Shown here piece by piece: positions 52,286 to 59,279 of a stretch of DNA of 64,000 bases. The notes beneath the pieces were generated by a model. The model saw only the letters and a program-made list of their open reading frames with translations, was not told the DNA's origin and did not search any database. This DNA comes from Lewinellaceae bacterium. GTDB taxonomy: Bacteria > Bacteroidota > Bacteroidia > Chitinophagales > Saprospiraceae. A program made the position numbers and the translations under genes. The stretch spans positions 42,620 to 106,619 of the forward strand of contig CANJPT010000001.1 in the NCBI GenBank assembly GCA_947476195.1. Direction: 5' to 3'. Every line of letters starts with the position of its first letter. The first letter of the stretch is position 1.

Positions 52286-53002
52286 TTACTCAGACATATC
52301 CATTGTGTGAGATACGTTTAGCACGTCATCATCTTCTTCGAGCCGGTCAAGAAGTTTTACCACGGCTTCAACTTCTGAATCCTCCAGTTTTTTAGTTGTA
52401 TTCGGGATATATTCTAAAGCTGCGCTGGTAGTTTCAATGCCGCGGTCTTCCAGGGCTTTTTGAAGCGTCCCAAAGTCCGAAAACGCACATAAAAGAACGA
52501 TTTCATCCTCTTCGCGTTTGAGTTCTTCCAAGCCTGAATCGATCAGTTCAAGTTCAAGATCATCCCAAGGATGGCCTTCAACTTTTGATTTAAACACTCC
52601 TTTGTGATCAAATAGAAAAGCCACACTACCAGAAGTGCCCAGCGCCCCGCCACAGCGGTCAAAGTACATACGCACATTAGCGACGGTACGGGTTGGGTTG
52701 TCGGTAGCAGTCTCAACCAAAACAGCCACACCACCAGGTCCTTTTCCTTCGTAGATTATTTCCTGGAAGTTTTCGGCCTCTTTCCCAGAGGCTTTTTTGA
52801 TGGCACTTTCTACGTTTGTTTTGGGCATGTTTGCCGTTTTGGCATTCTGAATAGCTCCCCGCAGACGAGCGTTATATTCAGGATTTGGCCCTCCTGTTTT
52901 TACAGCTAGTGCGATCTCGCGCCCTATACGGGTGAAGGTTTTGGCCATTCCAGCCCAACGCTTAAATTTTCTTTCTTTACGGAATTCAAACGCGCGTCCC
53001 AT
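52286..53002 (-). CDS. yebC: YebC/PmpR/TACO1-family protein
   Basis: 238 residues, the full family length. Typical motifs: MGRAFEFRKERKFKRWAGMAKTFTRIGREIALAVK (the Bacteroidota version of the AGHSKWANIKHRK start), AKTANMPKTNVESAIKKASG, NPTRTVANVRMYFDRCGGALGTSGSVAFLFD and the late LDRLEEDDDVLNVSHTM. Members were first described as DNA-binding regulators; more recent work points to relief of ribosome stalling at proline runs. A good promoter lies 67 bp upstream. Confidence 0.96.
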   Translation of the reverse strand: MGRAFEFRKERKFKRWAGMAKTFTRIGREIALAVKTGGPNPEYNARLRGAIQNAKTANMPKTNVESAIKKASGKEAENFQEIIYEGKGPGGVAVLVETATDNPTRTVANVRMYFDRCGGALGTSGSVAFLFDHKGVFKSKVEGHPWDDLELELIDSGLEELKREEDEIVLLCAFSDFGTLQKALEDRGIETTSAALEYIPNTTKKLEDSEVEAVVKLLDRLEEDDDVLNVSHTMDMSE

Positions 53003-53068
53003 GAATTGAGTGGTAAGTGATGAGTTTTAGTGGTAAAAGTCTTGAATTGACTTGCTATAAAAGCAGCG

Positions 53069-53096
53069 CAAAAGTAGATAAACCCAACACAACAAA
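53069..53096 (-). promoter_or_regulatory. Candidate yebC promoter
   Basis: Minus strand TTTG (53093-53096), 16 nt, TACTTTTG (53069-53076, exact TAnnTTTG). Confidence 0.55.
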
Positions 53097-53242
53097 ATTG
53101 AAAATTCAAAAAGAAGTGCGACTGGCTTCAATGGATGTCTTTGAAGAGGCTTTTGTTTGACTTTGTTTAACCAATTACGACGCCTAAAACCCCATAGAAC
53201 CGTATTATCTTTGCGCATCTTTTTATTCTTAAATTTTTTCCA

Positions 53243-53791
53243 ATGAGAAGCGCTCTCCTTTTATCAACGATTTTTGCATTCCTTTTTCCTTGCCTGGCTA
53301 ATGCACAGGAAGGGGCTAAAGCTGACATTGAAGTTTCCAGTGCCGTCCTTAAGACTGCAGAATGGGCTGGGTATAAATATATGGAAAACCTGGACAAGGC
53401 AAAGGCTGGTGATGCGATAGCACTAACATCTTTTTTTAAATTCAGTGGCACTGTAGATGGTACAGAAGCCCTCCAGCATGCTACCACTTGTCTGGAACTC
53501 ATCCCTTTTGCTACCGATGAAAAAGTAGGCACCGTTATCTATTCTCTAAAGCCTAATCTTCAGGCTGTTTTACTCGAACGCTTTCAATTGGCTCAGGGCC
53601 GTACCAAAAAAGAAGCTCTACTCAAACCCCTTCAGGATTGGGCTCCCTTTACCTGGAAAGGGCTACATGGTGAAAAGGTCATTTGCAGCGTTTGTGTGGG
53701 CAAGGATTTGATGACCGTACCTCCTGCACATAAACCAGGAGAAAAAAGTCTGGAAACTACCGAGCCAACAAACACCACAGGAAAGCAATGA
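53243..53791 (+). CDS. Secreted protein of unknown function
   Basis: 182 residues. Signal peptide LLLSTIFAFLFPCLANAQ (cut near 22). The rest is soluble and mostly helical, with one Cys pair in VICSVCVGKD near the end and a low-complexity tail (ETTEPTNTTGKQ). I recognise no family. An exact TATCTTTG box lies 30 bp before the start codon. The stop codon overlaps the first recognisable codon of the decayed CpcT/CpeT gene, in another frame. Confidence 0.6.
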   Translation: MRSALLLSTIFAFLFPCLANAQEGAKADIEVSSAVLKTAEWAGYKYMENLDKAKAGDAIALTSFFKFSGTVDGTEALQHATTCLELIPFATDEKVGTVIYSLKPNLQAVLLERFQLAQGRTKKEALLKPLQDWAPFTWKGLHGEKVICSVCVGKDLMTVPPAHKPGEKSLETTEPTNTTGKQ

Positions 53792-54053
53792 TCCAGCATC
53801 ATTTAAAGCCTTCGATCAATTAAAACCAACTGACCTAACTTTGCGCGATGGATGTACCATCTTTTTGAAAAAAGATGGCTCCTTATCCGGTTCAACACAG
53901 GGCTTGGGCTGTGAAAGCACCCTCCGTGGTGCAAAATATGCATCTTCAAAAGCCACTAAAACTGAGCTCCGCAGTTGGGACCAGGGTTTTAACGAAAAAG
54001 GCGAGCAGGTTTGGGGCGCAACTAAGGGAGGGTAAGAATTCGTAAAAAACTGA
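53790..54053 (+). pseudogene. Decayed CpcT/CpeT-family gene
   Basis: The frame reads DPASFKAFDQLKPTDLTLRD, GCTIFLKKDGSLSGSTQG, GCESTLRGAKYASSKATKTEL and SWDQGFNEKGEQVWGATKGG, matching the C-terminal half of CpcT/CpeT proteins (phycobiliprotein lyase superfamily), including its invariant Cys, LRGA, SWDRGF and VWGA motifs. The N-terminal half is missing. After GG a TAA stop stands where the family has Tyr; the next codons (EFVKN, stop) finish the expected C-terminus, so a TAC/TAT to TAA change is likely. Two lesions mark it as a pseudogene. An intact ATG frame of 64 codons (53841-54035) remains. Confidence 0.75.
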
Positions 54054-54119
54054 GCAAGAACGGAAGGATAGCGGCAAAAGAAAGGCATACAAATTCGTTA
54101 ACTTGATCTCTAACCGTTA

Positions 54120-54206
54120 CATGGATGTCAATGTGAGGAATGGGGCCGATTACTCGCCCCTTCGGACCAAAAACACCTTGACTTCATTTTTACCATTGAC
54201 CACATT
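54120..54206. repeat. ATGTGGTCAATG repeat locus D (degenerate)
   Basis: CATGGATGTCAATGTG (54120-54135) resembles the forward unit, and ACCATTGACCACATT (54192-54206) is a good inverted unit; between them lies a further weak unit, CCTTGACTTCATT. It ends 6 bp before the pduO-type start codon. Confidence 0.55.
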
Positions 54207-54212
54207 TTCTAA

Positions 54213-54764
54213 ATGGCTTTCCGAATCTATACTAAAACAGGCGACAAGGGGGAAACAGCTCTCTTTGGCGGCAGACGAGTGCCTAAAAGCGACCTGCGGG
54301 TAGATGCATACGGTACCGTGGATGAGCTTAATTCCTTTATAGGACTTCTGCGCGATTCTATTGAAAATCAATATGTTCGAGAAATTTTAGCACTCACCCA
54401 GCATCGCCTTTTTACCCTGGGTGCACATCTTGCGTCCGACCCAGACAAGCACCCACCGACACCAGACCTTTTGACCGACGATATCACGCTTTTGGAAAAT
54501 GAAATGGATGCGATGGACGAGGATTTGCCTCCGCTGAAGCATTTCATACTACCCGGCGGGCATCCTACCGTGTCCGTTTGCCACCTGTGTCGGACAGTGT
54601 GCCGGCGTGCAGAGCGGCTTACCGTCGCCCTTGTGCAATCAGGCGAACCGGTGGATGACCTGGCTTTGCAATACCTCAACCGACTTTCTGATTATTTCTT
54701 TCTGCTGGCACGTTTTTTAGCTAAAGATCTAGGGGTCGAAGAAGTGATTTGGAAAACCAGATAA
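54213..54764 (+). CDS. PduO-type ATP:cob(I)alamin adenosyltransferase
   Basis: 183 residues. Signature MAFRIYTKTGDKGETALFGGRRVPKSDLRVDAYGTVDELNSFIG at the start (ATP-binding TGDKGxT), LFTLGAHLASDP, HFILPGGHPTVSVCHLCRTVCRRAER (the ATP-gripping R-R-A-E-R) and LNRLSDYFFLLARFLA. It transfers adenosine to cob(I)alamin to make coenzyme B12, used by B12-dependent mutases or reductases. No other cobalamin gene is in the window. A structured segment follows, shared with the convergent hppD gene. Confidence 0.96.
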   Translation: MAFRIYTKTGDKGETALFGGRRVPKSDLRVDAYGTVDELNSFIGLLRDSIENQYVREILALTQHRLFTLGAHLASDPDKHPPTPDLLTDDITLLENEMDAMDEDLPPLKHFILPGGHPTVSVCHLCRTVCRRAERLTVALVQSGEPVDDLALQYLNRLSDYFFLLARFLAKDLGVEEVIWKTR

Positions 54765-54790
54765 AGGTAAGTACGCTAAATTTTAAAATA

Positions 54791-54845
54791 CTAAGGGACT
54801 AAGTGAGACAAAGGTTTGTTCCCTTGTCGGCTCTCAGTCCCTTAG
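54791..54845. terminator. Structured bidirectional terminator between pduO-type gene and hppD
   Basis: CTAAGGGACT (54791-54800) is the exact inverse of 54836-54845; GAGA (54805-54808) pairs with TCTC (54832-54835), and CAAAGG with CCCTTG inside. A/T-rich flanks lie on both sides. Confidence 0.7.
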
Positions 54846-54868
54846 TGGTTTAAAAAAACATGCTCAAT

Positions 54869-55990
54869 TTACAGTGTCCCGCGCAATTCCTGCTCCCGTT
54901 CAATGGCCTCAAAAAGCGCTTTAAAATTCCCTTTTCCAAAGGATTTTGCTCCCCGGCGCTGAATAATTTCGAAAAAAACCGTCGGACGATCCTGGATAGG
55001 CTTGGTAAATATCTGCAAAAGATATCCGTCCTCGTCCCGGTCAATGAGAATATTCAGGGCTTTCAGATCCTCAATGCTTTCCTCAATTTCCCCCACGCGA
55101 TCCAGTACATCTTCGTAGTATATTTCCGGCACATAGAGAAAATCTACACCGTTGGCGCGCATTTGGCCAACAGTAGCCAAAATATTGTCGGTCGCCACAG
55201 CGATATGCTGTACGCCAGCCGCCTTATAAAAATCGAGGTATTCTTCGATCTGGCTTTTTTTCAGTCCCTTTGCAGGTTCGTTGATCGGAAATTTGATGTA
55301 ACCATTTCCATTGCTCACTACTTTCGACATAAGTGCAGTGTATTCGGTGGAAATATCTTTATCATCAAAGGTGATCAGTAGTTTGAAACCCATCACGTCT
55401 TGGTAAAATTTTACCCATTTATCCATCCCCCCAAGTTCTACATTACCCACACAATGGTCTACATATTTTAAACCTACTGATTTTGAAGGGTATGCATTGG
55501 TACGCGGAAGATAGCCCGGCATAAAGAGACCCTTATAATTTTTCCTTTCGACCAGCGTATGTATTGTTTCACCATACGTTTTGATGGCTGCCAATACCAC
55601 TTCTCCATGCTCGTCCTTCAGTGTCTTTGGCTCAAAAGCGGATTCTGCTCCACGGGAAAGGGCTGTTTTATACGCCAGTTCAGCATCATCCACCCAGAGT
55701 GCCAGTACTTTTACGCCGTCGCCATGTTCTGCGACATGTTGGGCAATTTCAGTACCTGGCAACAAAGATGAGGTCAGTACGATTCGGATTTTATCCTGCT
55801 GGAGTACGTAGCTAACACGATCTCGAACGCCCGTTTCCGGTCCGGCATAAGCCACGACTTCAAAGCCAAGGGCAGCTTGATAGTACATCGAGCTTTGCTT
55901 GGCATTGCCGACGTAAAACTCAAGGTGATCGGTCCCGTTGATCGGGAAAGGATCCGCAGTAGGATGGTTGGTGGCTGTAGTTGTTGGCAC
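54869..55990 (-). CDS. hppD: 4-hydroxyphenylpyruvate dioxygenase
   Basis: 373 residues, full length with the two vicinal-oxygen-chelate halves (about 15-160 and 175-360). Iron ligands: His in YVDHCVGNVE, His in GVQHIAVATDNI, and Glu in PTVFFEIIQRRGAKSFGKGNFKALFEAIE, which also contains the C-terminal family signature. It turns 4-hydroxyphenylpyruvate into homogentisate in tyrosine breakdown. No hmgA or fahA is adjacent, so the rest of the pathway is elsewhere. An exact TACTTTTG box lies at 56030-56037 on this strand. Confidence 0.98.
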   Translation of the reverse strand: MPTTTATNHPTADPFPINGTDHLEFYVGNAKQSSMYYQAALGFEVVAYAGPETGVRDRVSYVLQQDKIRIVLTSSLLPGTEIAQHVAEHGDGVKVLALWVDDAELAYKTALSRGAESAFEPKTLKDEHGEVVLAAIKTYGETIHTLVERKNYKGLFMPGYLPRTNAYPSKSVGLKYVDHCVGNVELGGMDKWVKFYQDVMGFKLLITFDDKDISTEYTALMSKVVSNGNGYIKFPINEPAKGLKKSQIEEYLDFYKAAGVQHIAVATDNILATVGQMRANGVDFLYVPEIYYEDVLDRVGEIEESIEDLKALNILIDRDEDGYLLQIFTKPIQDRPTVFFEIIQRRGAKSFGKGNFKALFEAIEREQELRGTL

Positions 55991-56190
55991 AGTAAGGCTT
56001 CTATGTTTTAAGTTTGAAATATTTCAGTGCAAAAGTAGGCAATGCTGTGAAAGTCACACATTCCTTATTTGCCATTTCCAGAAACAGATCATTAGCCTTT
56101 TTGCACCAATTGGGTTCGAGACTGATGGCGGGTTAAAAAGGTTCAAACTTGGGAAGCTATCTTAGGGGTCCTTTTCAAAGCAATTACATG

Positions 56191-56724
56191 CTAATATGCA
56201 GCTCGCATGGTAAAATCCAGCCGGACATCGCTTTGATCCAGCGTGGTTTGCCGTAGCCAAATGACTACATCTATTGAAAAACGTGGGGCTGTAAAAAAGC
56301 GTTTGGAATCTGCCAGAGAAGGAATCAATTGAAGGACATTACCCGAGTCAAACGGGGCTGGGTCTCGGTATGCGATCTCCACAAAATCTGTGGGGTCAGA
56401 ATCGTTGAAGATACGAACCGATATTTGCTGTATTGACCCGAGATCTGCATCACCAAATTTGCCACCCACACTTACCTGGGAAGTGATTACGGCAGAAATA
56501 TCTGCTGCCGTTTTACCATGCTGATCGAGGTATTGATCCCAATTGGAGGGAATATTTTTGAGTTGAAAATGATGAACGTCAAAAACCCCAATACCAGCCG
56601 GAATGCTGAACTCCCGCTGAAAAACCATATCATATCCTGGTGCAAGTGCATTATCCTTTTGGCAAGAAAGACCCGATAGTGCGAGCATCAGAATTAACGA
56701 CAAACCAGGGATAAACTTTTTCAT
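56191..56724 (-). CDS. Lipoprotein of unknown function
   Basis: 177 residues. Lipoprotein signal LSLILMLALSGLSC (lipidated Cys21). The rest appears beta-rich: YDMVFQREFSIPAGIGVFDVHHFQLKNIPSNW, then SVGGKFGDADLGSIQQISVRIFND and FSIDVVIWLRQTTLDQSDVRLDFTMRAAY, perhaps one immunoglobulin-like domain. No family recognised. It is monocistronic; the pth gene is divergent, 106 bp away. Confidence 0.7.
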   Translation of the reverse strand: MKKFIPGLSLILMLALSGLSCQKDNALAPGYDMVFQREFSIPAGIGVFDVHHFQLKNIPSNWDQYLDQHGKTAADISAVITSQVSVGGKFGDADLGSIQQISVRIFNDSDPTDFVEIAYRDPAPFDSGNVLQLIPSLADSKRFFTAPRFSIDVVIWLRQTTLDQSDVRLDFTMRAAY

Positions 56725-56761
56725 GTACCGATAGATGCATATTCAGGAAGAAAGGTTGCCT

Positions 56762-56790
56762 TTTGAATTGAATAAGACATACTACTTTTG
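56762..56790 (+). promoter_or_regulatory. Candidate pth promoter
   Basis: TTTG (56762-56765), 17 nt, TACTTTTG (56783-56790, exact): one of the best Bacteroidota promoter matches in the window, 39 bp before the start codon. Confidence 0.6.
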
Positions 56791-56829
56791 CAACCCCAAA
56801 GATCAATACTTAACAGTCAACACTCAACG

Positions 56830-57390
56830 ATGAAATACCTAATTACCGGCCTCGGAAATATCGGTTACGAATATGACGGCACCCGGCACAATGTCGGTTT
56901 CGAAGTAGTAGATTTTTTGTGCAAAAATCTTGGCGGCGAATGGAAAGGAAACCACCATGGCGACCTTGCAGAAGTGAAATTTAAAGGTCGCACCCTGATA
57001 CTGTTAAAACCCAGTACTTACATGAATCTGAGCGGAAAGGCCATTCGATATTGGTTGCAAAAAGAGAAAATCCTGGTTGAGAACAGCCTTACGATTCTGG
57101 ATGATCTGAACCTCGATTTTGGCAAGCTTCGGCTCCGCGCTAAAGGCTCTGACGGCGGCCACAATGGGCTTAAAAGTATCCAGGAATCGCTGGGCTCAGA
57201 TGCCTATCCACGCCTCCGCATCGGTATTGGCAGCAGTTTTTCTAAGGGCAAGCAGGTGAATTTTGTCCTTGGAAAATGGGTTGAAGACGAAAAAGCAGAG
57301 CTGCCTCGAATTCTTGAAAAAGCAGAGGAAGTGATCAAAACATTCGTCACGCTGGGACTGGAACGTGCGATGGGTGCTACCGGGAAATGA
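56830..57390 (+). CDS. pth: Peptidyl-tRNA hydrolase
   Basis: 186 residues from the ATG at 56830 (MKYLITGLGNIGYEYDGTRHNVGFEVVD, the conserved start with the catalytic His and Asn of TRHNVGF); the frame opens 42 bp earlier but has no homology there. Other motifs: LLKPSTYMNLSGKAIRYW, ILDDLNLDFGKLRLRAKGSDGGHNGLKSI with the catalytic Asp and His region. It frees tRNA from prematurely released peptidyl-tRNA and is essential in most bacteria. Confidence 0.97.
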   Translation: MKYLITGLGNIGYEYDGTRHNVGFEVVDFLCKNLGGEWKGNHHGDLAEVKFKGRTLILLKPSTYMNLSGKAIRYWLQKEKILVENSLTILDDLNLDFGKLRLRAKGSDGGHNGLKSIQESLGSDAYPRLRIGIGSSFSKGKQVNFVLGKWVEDEKAELPRILEKAEEVIKTFVTLGLERAMGATGK

Positions 57391-57498
57391 GACAAACTGA
57401 TCCTTGAAACAGACGTCACTGGATCAAACAACTGAACATCACTAAAAAAAATCCATTGAAAGTAAAATAATCACACCCTTTTACTTGTTAATTTACCC

Positions 57499-57527
57499 TT
57501 TGGTTCAAAACCTTTCGGCTACATTCG
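57499..57527 (+). promoter_or_regulatory. Candidate promoter of the micro-lipoprotein pair
   Basis: TTTG (57499-57502), 17 nt, TACATTCG (57520-57527, one mismatch to TAnnTTTG), 25 bp before the first start codon. Confidence 0.45.
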
Positions 57528-57552
57528 CCCATTAAAAATCAACGCTGGGGCT

Positions 57553-57672
57553 ATGAAAAAAATCAAATTCAACTGGTGGCACGTTGCTTTCTTCCTACTG
57601 GCGGTTGGCATGATCGTACTTGAAAGTTGCAGTCTATTCAAACCAAAATGTAATTGCCCACACTTCGGGTAA
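57553..57672 (+). CDS. Micro-lipoprotein, 39 residues, copy 1
   Basis: The frame codes for MKKIKFNWWHVAFFLLAVGM, then IVLESCSLFKPKCNCPHFG and stop. A positively charged start, one hydrophobic helix (residues 9-23) and a LESC motif look like a Bacteroidota lipoprotein signal, leaving a mature peptide of only 14 residues with a CNCP tail. It is repeated almost exactly 150 bp downstream. Comparable short proteins ending in K-C-D/N-C-P occur in Bacteroidota; their role is unknown. Confidence 0.7.
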   Translation: MKKIKFNWWHVAFFLLAVGMIVLESCSLFKPKCNCPHFG

Positions 57673-57702
57673 ATTCGACCTTTAATATTCAAATCTTAGG
57701 CT

Positions 57703-57819
57703 ATGAAAAAAATCAAATTTAACTGGTGGCGCGTTGCTTTCTTCTTGCTGACCGTTGGCATGATTGTACTTGAAAGTTGCAGTCTTTTCAAACCAAAATG
57801 TAATTGCCCACACTGGTGA
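57703..57819 (+). CDS. Micro-lipoprotein, 38 residues, copy 2
   Basis: Codes for MKKIKFNWWRVAFFLLTVGM, then IVLESCSLFKPKCNCPHW and stop. It differs from copy 1 by two substitutions and the end (PHW instead of PHFG). The same lipobox-like LESC and CNCP motifs are kept. The two copies are probably on one transcript. It ends 56 bp before the stop codon of the convergent rmuC gene. Confidence 0.7.
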   Translation: MKKIKFNWWRVAFFLLTVGMIVLESCSLFKPKCNCPHW

Positions 57820-57874
57820 TTTCAGGACTATTGGGTGCAAGACATTAGATTATGTTTAGTGCCGCGTCCTGCCA

Positions 57875-59185
57875 TCATTCCGCTTCAGGTAATAACTCTA
57901 TGGGCAACGATTTAGTCGCCCTTGCTCCTAATTCTTTGATCTTTTCCGCTTTGCCGATGAGCGTATCGCCTGGTCGACCTGCATTTGTGAGTTTGTTCAT
58001 GGCGTCATCGTAGGCAGATCGAGCGTTGTCGAGCCGTGCTCCAATGGTGCGCAAATCATCTACAAACGCTACAAATTTATCATAAAGTAAGCCGCTCTGC
58101 CGGGCGATTTCAAGCACTGACTTGGTCTGTTTTTCCTGTTTCCATAGATGGGCGACCGTGCGCAAGGTAGCCAGTAAGCTACTTGTGGTCACAATGATTA
58201 TGTTTCGTTCCAATGCATCCGTGAACAGCCTCGGGTCTGCTTGCGAGGCTGCCATTAGGGCGCCTTCCAGGGGCACAAAAAGCAACATATAATCAGGGGT
58301 ATTGATTGAATATAGTGTCTGATAATTGGTACGACTCAGGTTGTCCACATGGCTTCGAATACTCGTGATGTGGGCTTTCAAATGTATTTCCCGTTCTACA
58401 GTATCAGCAGCATTGAAATAGCGTTCAAAAGCAGTGAGCGAGACTTTAGAATCTACAATAAGTTGTTTGTTTTCAGGCAATTGAATGATAAAATCAGGGC
58501 GTTTTGCAGCGCCATCCTCATCCCTAAAAGTGGCTTGAGAAAGGAAGTGTATACCTTTTTGGAGGCCGGATTTTTCGAGTAGGGTCTCCAGCTGCATCTC
58601 GCCCCAATCTCCTTGCATTTTGTTCTGCCCTTTAAGCGCAGAGGTAAGGTTGTGTGCATCCTGACTCAATTGTTGATTGAGTTGGGTAAGTTGCTCCAGT
58701 TCTTTTTTCAGGCTGGACTTTTCGCGGGTTTCTTCCAAAAATTTGCGATCCACATTTTCCTCAAACTCTTTGATTTTTTCGCGCAAAGGAGTCAGCACAG
58801 TTTGTAATTGCTGGGCGTTTTGTGCGGTGAACCGGATTGATTTCTCTTCCAATAGCCGGTTTGCAATATTTTCAAATTCTGTTTTAAACTTGACCTGCAA
58901 TTGTTCAACCTCTGATTTTTGATTCCTGAAATTCTCTTCCAAATGATACAATTGCTGTTCCCGGGCAGCAAGCTGGGCATGGGCATCACGAATCTCCCGT
59001 TCCTTGGATTGTAGGTCAGTGCGTAAACGTTCGGCATCCTCAACAATGGCCTCATGAAGCTCACGGGGAACAAATTGTTGTTTGTCTGGGAGCTGAGCCG
59101 TATTGCCTGCTTGTTGGCGCAAAACCATAAATACAAGCAGAATAAGCAAAATACCTCCCAACAGTAAAAGCAAGGTGTTATCCAT
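57875..59185 (-). CDS. rmuC: DNA recombination protein RmuC
   Basis: 436 residues. N-terminal membrane anchor (TLLLLLGGILLILLVFMVL, residues 4-22), then a long coiled coil (about 40-190), and the RmuC nuclease-like domain (about 195-400) with KGQNKMQGDWGEMQLETLLEKSGL, DSKVSLTAFERY and FVPLEGALMAASQADPRLF. In E. coli RmuC lowers the rate of DNA inversion events and is thought to be a nuclease of the restriction-endonuclease-like fold. The DSK motif is part of that core. Monocistronic. Confidence 0.96.
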   Translation of the reverse strand: MDNTLLLLLGGILLILLVFMVLRQQAGNTAQLPDKQQFVPRELHEAIVEDAERLRTDLQSKEREIRDAHAQLAAREQQLYHLEENFRNQKSEVEQLQVKFKTEFENIANRLLEEKSIRFTAQNAQQLQTVLTPLREKIKEFEENVDRKFLEETREKSSLKKELEQLTQLNQQLSQDAHNLTSALKGQNKMQGDWGEMQLETLLEKSGLQKGIHFLSQATFRDEDGAAKRPDFIIQLPENKQLIVDSKVSLTAFERYFNAADTVEREIHLKAHITSIRSHVDNLSRTNYQTLYSINTPDYMLLFVPLEGALMAASQADPRLFTDALERNIIIVTTSSLLATLRTVAHLWKQEKQTKSVLEIARQSGLLYDKFVAFVDDLRTIGARLDNARSAYDDAMNKLTNAGRPGDTLIGKAEKIKELGARATKSLPIELLPEAE

Positions 59186-59279
59186 GAATCAAATTTTTGG
59201 TTCGACAAAAGTAAGTTACCAGGACGTTTTGTTTATTTTTACGCTTGATTTTTAAAAGAAAATGTTTAAAATTGTTTTT

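Larger units (their letters stand above)
57553..57819 (+). repeat. 150-bp tandem duplication carrying the micro-lipoprotein genes
   Basis: The second gene lies exactly 150 bp after the first (57553 and 57703), with about 10 base differences across the coding part. Most substitutions are silent or conservative (H to R, A to T), which points to selection on the protein. Confidence 0.85.
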
